From NCBI GenBank assembly GCA_030673425.1, contig DAOVJB010000025.1, forward strand, positions 1 through 11,662: 11,662 nt of DNA, in the 5' to 3' direction. Positions 1-5,867 of this stretch are shown here, piece after piece. The position numbers and the translations under genes were made by a program. The DNA comes from Elusimicrobiota bacterium. Its GTDB lineage: Bacteria; CAYTYR01; UBA6262; DAOVJB01. Under the pieces are notes generated by a model that was not told where the DNA came from, made no database searches, and worked only from the letters and a program-made list of their open reading frames with translations. The stretch's first letter is position 1; the number at the start of each line of letters is the position of its first letter.

Positions 1-146
1 GGGGATATTTCAGAAAAGAGGCCTTAGAGACCTTAATAAAACAACATATTAGTGGCAGAATGAATCATGGCTATCGTCTCTGGTCTTTACTTACTTTAGA
101 AATCTGGCATCGTATTTTTATTGATAATAAATCTAATAGTCTTTAA
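1..146 (+). CDS. asnB: Asparagine synthase (glutamine-hydrolysing), C-terminal end only
   Basis: This is the 3' end of a gene cut by the window edge; the first whole codon is at base 3 and 47 residues remain before a double stop (TAA TAA at 144-149). The residues NHGYRLWSLLTLEIWHRIF match the conserved C-terminus of AsnB-type asparagine synthases, where an N-H-G-x-R-L-W core is followed by a leucine-rich helix and E-x-W. The family makes asparagine, or amidates another acid, using ATP and glutamine-derived ammonia. The N-terminal amidotransferase domain and ATP-binding site lie outside the window, so substrate and activity cannot be judged. AsnB homologues are common in bacterial exopolysaccharide clusters, including exosortase-linked ones, where they may amidate a sugar or peptide. 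The next gene starts 42 bases downstream, so the two may be co-transcribed. Confidence 0.8.
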   Translation, partial: GYFRKEALETLIKQHISGRMNHGYRLWSLLTLEIWHRIFIDNKSNSL

Positions 147-188
147 TAAAGATAGTTCTATTAAGGTAAATACAGGAGAGGCTATGTA

Positions 189-1190
189 ATGAAAAGTAAA
201 AGAATAATACAGTTTCTTATAGGTATAACAATAAGTGTGGTTTTCCTGGTTTTAGCATTGCGTGGAGTACAATTTAGGGAAATCTTGGAAGCATTGAAAA
301 GTGCAAGATATAGTTATGTTATATATGCGATTCTTTTAACTATATTAGCGCTTCTTGCAAGAAGCATAAGATGGGGATTTCTGCTCAATCAGCCTAAGAA
401 ATTGGACCTTTCGAATCTGTTTGCTGCTACCTGTGTGGGATTAATGAGTAATAATATTCTTCCTTTCAGATTAGGTGATTTTGTACAGGCTTATTTTTTA
501 GGTCGGAAAGAAAAAATAGCCAAAAGTTTTATTTTTTCTACGGTGATGCTGGAAAGATTGTTTGACCTCATAATGCTTTTAGTTTTTTTTGGAAGTGCTT
601 CCTTACTGGTTACTGTTTCTACAAAGATAAAAGGGATAAAATTTATTTCTGGAGCTGCTTTTATCGCAATAGTAGGGGTTATATTATTTTTAAGGTATGG
701 AAAAAAAACAGAGGGATTTTTTACGCGTCTGGTTAGCCGTTTTTCGGTACGTTTGGCTTCTAAAGTATCTGGTTGGATTGATTCTTTTATTTCTGGTTTC
801 CAGGTTGTCCGACAAGGGAAAGCCTTAACAAAGATTATCATCCTTTCTATATTTGGCTGGTTTATTAATATATCCATTCTCTGGATGGTTTTTCTGGCAT
901 TCGGGATAGATAAACCGTTTGGAGTTGTTACCATTGTTATAACTATAATTTTAATCAGTGTTATGATACCGTCTTCCCCCGGATATATCGGGACATGGGA
1001 ATATTTTGGTGTTTTTGCTTTAGGGCTTTTTAATGTTGAAAAGAGTTTGGCTTTAAGTTGTGTTTTAATACACCATATGACACAGTATTTAACGATTTTA
1101 ATATTGGGCTTGTTCTTTTTAGCTAAAGAGGGAATTTCTTTAAAAGAAGTCGAGAATATCTCGGAAGGCCGGAATAAAACTAATGACTGA
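189..1190 (+). CDS. Flippase-like integral membrane protein, LPG_synthase_TM (UPF0104) family
   Basis: A 333-residue polytopic membrane protein with about eight hydrophobic segments (roughly 7-24, 43-58, 78-92, 118-141, 152-168, 213-237, 243-262, 272-312). Family landmarks are visible: R58 with RW at 61-62, N88-x-x-LP-x-R-x-GD at 88-97, ER at 122-123 with D126, and PSSPGYIGTWE at 261-271. This is the transmembrane domain shared with MprF lysyl-phosphatidylglycerol synthase, but the C-terminal aminoacyl-transferase (DUF2156) domain is absent, so lysine transfer is not expected. In MprF the membrane domain flips a lipid; stand-alone homologues occur in polysaccharide and lipid-glycan loci. A role in moving a lipid-linked intermediate is inference only. 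Start: ATG 189 lies 8 bases after AGGAGAG (174-180). A futile ATG-TAA at 184-189 overlaps the start. The 3' end overlaps the next gene by 8 bases, implying translational coupling. Confidence 0.85.
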   Translation: MKSKRIIQFLIGITISVVFLVLALRGVQFREILEALKSARYSYVIYAILLTILALLARSIRWGFLLNQPKKLDLSNLFAATCVGLMSNNILPFRLGDFVQAYFLGRKEKIAKSFIFSTVMLERLFDLIMLLVFFGSASLLVTVSTKIKGIKFISGAAFIAIVGVILFLRYGKKTEGFFTRLVSRFSVRLASKVSGWIDSFISGFQVVRQGKALTKIIILSIFGWFINISILWMVFLAFGIDKPFGVVTIVITIILISVMIPSSPGYIGTWEYFGVFALGLFNVEKSLALSCVLIHHMTQYLTILILGLFFLAKEGISLKEVENISEGRNKTND

Positions 1191-2304
1191 TAAAATTAAT
1201 ATTCTACATCTTGTTACAAGTCTTAATGTAGGCGGAACTGAAAAATATTTACTTTCTGTAACAAAAGCCTTAAAGGGTGATTTTAATTTTTTTGTAGGTT
1301 ATCTGAAGCAGGAAGGACGTATTGCCGATGAGTTAAAAAGAGAAGGCATCCAGGTTTATAGATTGAATAATTTGTATAATCTATTTAGATTCTTGAAAAA
1401 AAACAAGATTTACATTTTGCATACCCATCTTTACAGAGCCAATATTATAGGGAGAATAATGGGAAAGGTAGCTAAGGTTCCGGTTATTGTGTCCAGTCAA
1501 AGGAGCATAGATGGATGGAAGAAATTTTATCATGTCCTATTAGATAGAATAACAGCAAGATTTAATGATTGTATAATAGCTAATTCTCAAGAAACAAAAA
1601 AGATTTTAATTACCAGAGAAAAAATAGACTCTAATAAAATATCCGTTATACATAATGGAATAAATATAAATGATCATATCTCTGATGTGGGAATGCCGTC
1701 TGTTAAGGCGAAATTGAAGATAGGGATAGATATACCGGTTATAGGATATGTAGGCAGATTACATACTGAAAAAGGTGTAGATCTGATCCCGGAAATCGCA
1801 TTACGTTTAAAACAAAATATTCCTGTATTTAAGTTTGTGATTATTGGTGAAGGGCCTTTTAAGAAAAAATTGGCAAGATATATTGAAAAATATGGATTGA
1901 CAGACAATATTAGCCTGCTTGGTTACAAACAGAATATATTAGATTTTATTGCTATAATGGATATAGTTATTCTCCCTTCCAGGGAAGAGAGTTTTCCTCA
2001 GGTTGTTCTGGAAGCTATGAAAATGGCAAAACCTGTAGTAGCTGCAGATGTCGGCGGAGTAAAAGAGTTAGTTATTGATGGGGTAAACGGTATTTTAGTC
2101 CCTTCCTGTAATACAGAGGTTTTTGTAAAGGCTATATTCCGAATATTACAAGATAAAGATAATGCTTATGCAATGGGAAAAGCGGGCAGAAAGTATGTTA
2201 TTGAAAATTTTGGCATTGATAGGATGATTAAAGAAACTGAACAGATATATAATAAGTTTATAGATGAAAAAATAAGAATCAATCAAGATGAGGAGGATAT
2301 ATGA
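1183..2304 (+). CDS. GT4-family (GT-B fold) glycosyltransferase
   Basis: A 373-residue retaining glycosyltransferase of the GT4 (Glycos_transf_1) type, probably at the cytoplasmic face of the membrane adding a sugar from a nucleotide donor to a lipid-linked acceptor. The N-terminal domain shows the glycine turn of ILHLVTSLNVGGTE (GG at 17-18) and LHTH at 79-82. The C-terminal donor-binding domain starts near 183 with GYVGRLHTEKG (188-198), which holds the donor-phosphate R/K pair, then IIGEGP (220-225) and the EX7E motif from E269 to E277 in EESFPQVVLEAM. No transmembrane segment is seen. Donor and acceptor cannot be read from the sequence. It overlaps the upstream membrane-protein gene by 8 bases and the downstream epimerase by 4 (ATGA), so it sits in the middle of a coupled trio. 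Its Shine-Dalgarno site is weak (GGAAGG at 1163-1168), consistent with dependence on coupling. Confidence 0.92.
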   Translation: MTDKINILHLVTSLNVGGTEKYLLSVTKALKGDFNFFVGYLKQEGRIADELKREGIQVYRLNNLYNLFRFLKKNKIYILHTHLYRANIIGRIMGKVAKVPVIVSSQRSIDGWKKFYHVLLDRITARFNDCIIANSQETKKILITREKIDSNKISVIHNGININDHISDVGMPSVKAKLKIGIDIPVIGYVGRLHTEKGVDLIPEIALRLKQNIPVFKFVIIGEGPFKKKLARYIEKYGLTDNISLLGYKQNILDFIAIMDIVILPSREESFPQVVLEAMKMAKPVVAADVGGVKELVIDGVNGILVPSCNTEVFVKAIFRILQDKDNAYAMGKAGRKYVIENFGIDRMIKETEQIYNKFIDEKIRINQDEEDI

Positions 2305-3230
2305 GTATATACTTAGTCACGGGAGGTGCCGGATTTATCGGCTCTAATATAACTGAAGAATTGCTTAAAAGAGGCGAAACAGTTCGTATTTTAGATAATT
2401 TTTCTACGGGTAGAAGAGAAAACATTAATCATTTATTAGAGAAAATAGAGCTGATTGAAGGCGATTTGAGAAATTATGAGCTAATAAAAAAGATTACCTC
2501 AGATGTTGATTATATTATCCACCAGGCGGCTTTACCTTCGGTTTTCCGTTCTATACAAGAGCCTCTTTTAGTAAATGAAGTGAACATCGGGGGAACTCTT
2601 AATGTTTTATTTGCAGCTAAGGAAAACAAGGTAAAAAGAGTAGTTTATGCTAGCTCTTCTTCTGTCTATGGTGATACCCCTGTTCTTCCAAAGAAGGAAG
2701 ATTTTAAACCATCTCCTCTTTCTCCTTATGCGCTTACTAAATTGACAGGAGAATACTATTGTAAGATTTTTCATAATGTGTATGGATTAGAAACGGTCTC
2801 TTTAAGATATTTTAATGTTTTCGGTCCACATCAAGACCCCTCATCAGAATATTCGGCAGTAATCCCTAAATTTATAAGCATAATAATGAAGGGGGAATCC
2901 CCCACGGTTTATGGTGACGGCTTACAAACACGTGATTTTAGCTATGTTGATAATGTTGTAGTTGCGAATATTAACTCCTGTGTTGCCCCGGATGCTGCGG
3001 GTAAAACATTTAATATAGCCTGTGGAGAAAGAATCTCATTGATTCAGCTCCTAAAAGAAATAAATGATATATTAAATACTAAAATCCCCCCTGTTTTTAC
3101 TGAAGCAAGGAAAGGAGATGTGAAACATTCTTTAGCTGATATCTCTTCTGCCCGACAGATGCTTAACTATAATCCTGTTGTTAAGTTTAATGAGGGATTA
3201 AAGAAAACGATAGAGTGGTTTACCCCGTGA
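2301..3230 (+). CDS. NAD-dependent UDP-hexose 4-epimerase, WbpP/TviC-like SDR
   Basis: A 309-residue extended short-chain dehydrogenase/reductase. The Rossmann nucleotide site is GGAGFIG at 8-14 with acidic D32 for NAD ribose; catalytic residues are the serine cluster at 118-121 and YALTK at 143-147 (Y143, K147). ALPSVFRSIQEP (77-88) and RYFNVFGPHQDP (169-180) resemble the WbpP/TviC group, which interconverts UDP-GlcNAc and UDP-GalNAc; UDP-Glc/UDP-Gal epimerisation is the alternative. It is about 30 residues shorter than WbpP (about 341), mostly through lacking the N-terminal extension. The start overlaps the upstream stop as ATGA, with AGGAGG at 2291-2296 only 4 bases away, supporting coupled translation. 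It probably supplies an epimerised UDP-sugar to the cluster's glycosyltransferases. The stop codon lies inside a strong stem-loop. Confidence 0.88.
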   Translation: MSIYLVTGGAGFIGSNITEELLKRGETVRILDNFSTGRRENINHLLEKIELIEGDLRNYELIKKITSDVDYIIHQAALPSVFRSIQEPLLVNEVNIGGTLNVLFAAKENKVKRVVYASSSSVYGDTPVLPKKEDFKPSPLSPYALTKLTGEYYCKIFHNVYGLETVSLRYFNVFGPHQDPSSEYSAVIPKFISIIMKGESPTVYGDGLQTRDFSYVDNVVVANINSCVAPDAAGKTFNIACGERISLIQLLKEINDILNTKIPPVFTEARKGDVKHSLADISSARQMLNYNPVVKFNEGLKKTIEWFTP

Positions 3231-3252
3231 GATAATTTCATATCTGACGGGG
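3223..3252 (+). terminator. Stem-loop over the epimerase stop codon, terminator-like but lacking a T-tract
   Basis: CCCCGTGAGATA (3223-3234) pairs with TATCTGACGGGG (3241-3252) around a 6-base loop ATTTCA, giving a 12-position stem with a single G-G mismatch and a GC-rich base. The TGA stop of the upstream gene (3228-3230) is inside the left arm. No run of T follows, so it is not a standard intrinsic terminator. It could act as a Rho-assisted or attenuating terminator, or protect the 3' end of the upstream mRNA. Its place directly before a new promoter marks it as a likely transcription-unit boundary. Confidence 0.45.
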
Positions 3253-3265
3253 CCTACAGAGGTAA

Positions 3266-3295
3266 TTGACAATAAGCCATTAATTATAGTATATT
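3266..3295 (+). promoter_or_regulatory. Sigma-70-type promoter for the second polysaccharide operon
   Basis: A perfect -35 box TTGACA (3266-3271) is followed after 18 bases by TATATT (3290-3295), a 5/6 match to the -10 consensus. Transcription would start near 3302, giving a leader of about 85 bases before the ATG at 3387. It lies in the largest gap within the cluster, immediately after the stem-loop. Other -10 candidates (TATAGT at 3285 and 3295) are badly spaced. This is a sequence match only; no transcript evidence is available. Confidence 0.7.
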
Positions 3296-3300
3296 ATAGT
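3283..3300 (+). repeat. Tandem 8-bp direct repeat ATTATAGT over the -10 region
   Basis: ATTATAGT occurs at 3283-3290 and again at 3293-3300, a centre-to-centre distance of 10 bp, about one helical turn. The two copies flank and overlap the predicted -10 box. Same-face spacing is what tandem binding of a regulator would need, but AT-rich DNA produces such repeats by chance, and no regulator gene is present in the window. Confidence 0.5.
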
Positions 3301-3386
3301 GATAAGCTAAAGGTTGCTTAAAGATACTAAATATGCTGGGTGTCAGCTATATATAAAATAAGAAGTCCGGGTTTAAAGGTATTTTA

Positions 3387-4751
3387 ATGATAAAAAAGAT
3401 TAGCCTTAAATCAAAAAAGCTGAGATTAATTGTTTTTATTTTGCTTTTTTTGATTATATTGACTTTTATAGTTAATGGATTAAGAAAAAGAAAAGCCATA
3501 AACAGCTATAGACAGGGAATAGAACTATTACGTTGGGGTAATTACGAAACAGCAATTGAAAAATTGCAGAAATCCATGAATTTCTGGCCCAGAGGTTGGT
3601 GGTATGCTGATGCCCAGAAGAAGTTATTTTATTGTAAATTAAACACAGGAGAAGATATAGAAAAACTTCTGGTTGGGGTGAGAGTTGTAGGGCAGGAGGG
3701 TAAAGTGGCAGAAAATATTACATTAAAAATATTATTTTTCTTCATTTTAATCGGTATAGGATTTGTTGTTTTTATAAGAATAAAGAAGAAAAAAAAGATA
3801 CAACAATTTACTTATTATATCCAGAGTGTTGGTAAAAGAATAAAGACAAATCTTCCTCCCATCTGTCTTGAGAGTTCCAAGGATGGTTTCAGTTCAGTTA
3901 AAGATTATCAAGAGTATGTTACGTATTGTAAAGAAGGAGAGTTTGTAAAACTTGCGGAATGTTTGATAGGGGAATATTACATGAAAGATTATCCTGACGC
4001 AGTAGATTATTTAGATAAAGCTATAGAGTCTTACAAGAGTTTACTGAACAATTACCCGAATTCAATCTTTGCAGAAGAAATTCTATATAAGTTAGCTAAT
4101 CTTTGTTTTTTCAGATTAAACGATTATGATGAGGCAATTAAGGGCTATAAAACTATTATTGAGAAATATCCCGAGACTAAATGGGTTAAAATTGCCAAAG
4201 CCCGGGTAGGCCTTATTGAGGATAACTCAGATTATGGCCGTCAACCGCTTAGTATTTATATATCAGCTGAAAAATATTATGAAAATAAAAAATATGAGAA
4301 GACAATTGATGAATTTAGAAAAGTTATCTCTAAATTTCCTGATTCTAATTTAGCTGGTGATGCTTTATACGCAATAGGTGATGTATATATATATAAAATA
4401 AACAAACCAGAATCAGCTACCAGGGAATATCGACAATTAATTGATAAATATCCTCAGAGTAAATATGCACCTAATGCTCAATATAAGATAGGTGAATGTC
4501 GCAGAAGACTTAAAAAATTTGCTGAAGCTATCTCTGAGTATAAAAAATTTATAGATAATTATCCTGACAGTGATTTTTTGGATTACGGCTATTATTATTT
4601 GGCACAGTGTTACGAACATGAAAAGAAACCAAACCAAGCAGAGAAATTTTACCAGAAACTTTTAGATGATTATCCTGGCAGTATATGGGTAGTAGTGGCA
4701 ACCTCAAGGCTTGAGGTATTGAGAGGAGCAAACAAGGATAAAGAGGAGTAG
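3387..4751 (+). CDS. TPR-repeat protein with two transmembrane segments
   Basis: A 454-residue protein of unassigned function. A basic N-terminus leads into a membrane segment at about 13-30, then a short TPR-like stretch (about 40-68, with the pattern YRQGIELLRWGNYETAIEKL), a second membrane segment at about 113-131 ending in a lysine-rich patch (RIKKKKK), and a large C-terminal array of about five to six TPRs (about 200-435). The repeats follow the BamD/YbgF-like pattern YxxAIxxYxxxIxxYPxSxxAxxA, for example around 250-265, 305-320, 343-360, 380-395 and 416-432. With two spans both ends should be on the same side; the positive charges next to each span suggest that side is the cytoplasm, with residues of about 32-112 outside. 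It is the first gene after the internal promoter, 8 bases before the WecA-like gene, so a scaffold for the polysaccharide machinery is plausible. RBS AAAGG at 3375-3379, spacer 7. Confidence 0.8.
   Translation: MIKKISLKSKKLRLIVFILLFLIILTFIVNGLRKRKAINSYRQGIELLRWGNYETAIEKLQKSMNFWPRGWWYADAQKKLFYCKLNTGEDIEKLLVGVRVVGQEGKVAENITLKILFFFILIGIGFVVFIRIKKKKKIQQFTYYIQSVGKRIKTNLPPICLESSKDGFSSVKDYQEYVTYCKEGEFVKLAECLIGEYYMKDYPDAVDYLDKAIESYKSLLNNYPNSIFAEEILYKLANLCFFRLNDYDEAIKGYKTIIEKYPETKWVKIAKARVGLIEDNSDYGRQPLSIYISAEKYYENKKYEKTIDEFRKVISKFPDSNLAGDALYAIGDVYIYKINKPESATREYRQLIDKYPQSKYAPNAQYKIGECRRRLKKFAEAISEYKKFIDNYPDSDFLDYGYYYLAQCYEHEKKPNQAEKFYQKLLDDYPGSIWVVVATSRLEVLRGANKDKEE
4742..4748 (+). promoter_or_regulatory. 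Shine-Dalgarno site selecting ATG 4760
   Basis: AGAGGAG ends 11 bases before ATG 4760 and 20 bases before the in-frame ATG at 4769, so the first ATG is the better start. The site lies inside the last codons of the upstream TPR gene, tying the two genes together. Confidence 0.6.
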
Positions 4752-4759
4752 AATTTTAG

Positions 4760-5812
4760 ATGTTAAAAATGTCAAGCTATCTTATAACTTTTATAATTGC
4801 TTTGATTATATCCTATTTTGTTACACCATTGATGCGGAAGATTGCTCTTAAATTTATGATTATGGATAAACCCAGTTCTTCCAGTGTTAAAACACACAGT
4901 AGCCCTACGCCTTATCTAGGTGGTTTAGCCATTTATTTTTCTTTTATTTTAGCGCTTTTTTTAGCTACAATTTTTCTGGAGCTACAGTGGGAGCATATCT
5001 ATGTGATATTAATAGGCGGAACAATAATTATGTTTTTAGGCTTGATTGACGATATAAGCTCATTATCCATATACTTAAGATTTATCATCCAAATTTTAGT
5101 TGCTTGCGTTTTAGTTGTTTTTAATATTCGTATAATGTTTATTTATCCGTCTTACATAGGTATATTATTTACTATTTTCTGGGTAGTTGGGATTATGAAT
5201 GCGTTTAATATTATAGATATTATGGATGGTTTAGCAGGAGGGGTAGCACTTATTGCTTCTTTGGCATTGCTTTTTATTGCCTTGCCTACTGAGGAGATCT
5301 ATGTTAATTTTGCAGCAGCGGCTTTAGCGGGTAGTACATTAGGTTTCTTAAAATATAATTTCTCCATTCGGCCGGATAAGAAAGCTTTGATTTTTATGGG
5401 GGATGCGGGAAGCCTCTTTATAGGTTTTATTCTGGCTGCTCTGTCTATGGGTACAAGTTATACGAAGATGAATGATATAGCGCTTTTTTCTCCATTGCTA
5501 ATTTTAGGTATTCCGATATACGATACTTTTTTTGTTATGCTTTTAAGATTCAAACAAGGAAAACCCATATTTCATGGAAGTCATGACCATATTGCATTAC
5601 GGTTGGAAGTCTTGGGATTTAATAGAAAAAAAGTGGTATTAATTATTTATTTAATTAGTGTTCTATTGAGTTTAGTAGCTTTATTGTTGACTAAGGTAAA
5701 AATTGCCTGGGCTATATATATTTATTTAATGGTAGGGACTGTTTCAATAATAGGAGCTGTAAAATTAGGTAAAATCAAAATGGATACTACAGAACTTAAC
5801 TTGTCGAAATAG
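4760..5812 (+). CDS. WecA/MraY-family polyprenyl-phosphate HexNAc-1-phosphate transferase
   Basis: A 350-residue polytopic membrane enzyme with about ten hydrophobic segments, matching the usual WecA/TagO length. The family transfers a sugar-1-phosphate, usually GlcNAc-1-P from UDP-GlcNAc, to undecaprenyl phosphate, starting a lipid-linked glycan on the cytoplasmic face. Landmarks: KTHSSPTPYLGG (44-55), the DD pair at 97-98 that belongs to the Mg-dependent site, NAFNIIDIMDGLAGG (147-161) with D153 and D156 conserved, FMGDAGS (212-218), and the cytoplasmic histidine loop HGSHDHIALRLE (272-283). In the third motif the usual D-G-x-D is D-I-M-D, and the last loop lacks the full HxHH of WecA, so it belongs to a side branch of the family; the substrate could differ from GlcNAc. 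It is most likely the initiating enzyme for the polysaccharide made by this locus. Confidence 0.92.
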   Translation: MLKMSSYLITFIIALIISYFVTPLMRKIALKFMIMDKPSSSSVKTHSSPTPYLGGLAIYFSFILALFLATIFLELQWEHIYVILIGGTIIMFLGLIDDISSLSIYLRFIIQILVACVLVVFNIRIMFIYPSYIGILFTIFWVVGIMNAFNIIDIMDGLAGGVALIASLALLFIALPTEEIYVNFAAAALAGSTLGFLKYNFSIRPDKKALIFMGDAGSLFIGFILAALSMGTSYTKMNDIALFSPLLILGIPIYDTFFVMLLRFKQGKPIFHGSHDHIALRLEVLGFNRKKVVLIIYLISVLLSLVALLLTKVKIAWAIYIYLMVGTVSIIGAVKLGKIKMDTTELNLSK

Positions 5813-5867
5813 AATCTGAAGGCTCCGGAACTTTGACACTGAGTTAGTTAAGGAAATAGAAAAAAGA

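Noticed and set aside
701-708. A-run in the flippase-like gene as a frameshift or slippage site
   Set aside because: The reading frame continues intact with conserved family motifs on both sides; A-runs are common in this AT-rich DNA.
491-934. Minus-strand open frame of 147 codons inside the flippase-like gene
   Set aside because: It lies wholly within a convincing membrane-protein gene, has no recognisable domain and no Shine-Dalgarno site that I can see; it is an antisense shadow.
1674-1907. Minus-strand open frame inside the first glycosyltransferase
   Set aside because: Short, without motifs, and opposite to conserved GT4 donor-domain codons.
4437-4731. Two overlapping minus-strand frames opposite the TPR repeats
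   Set aside because: They arise from the repetitive AT-rich TPR codons read backwards; no start signal or family features.
5833-5867. TTGACA at 5833-5838 as a promoter for the FAD-enzyme gene
   Set aside because: No acceptable -10 hexamer at 16-19 bases; the sequence there is GAAATAGAAAAA. The gene is more likely carried by the upstream transcript.
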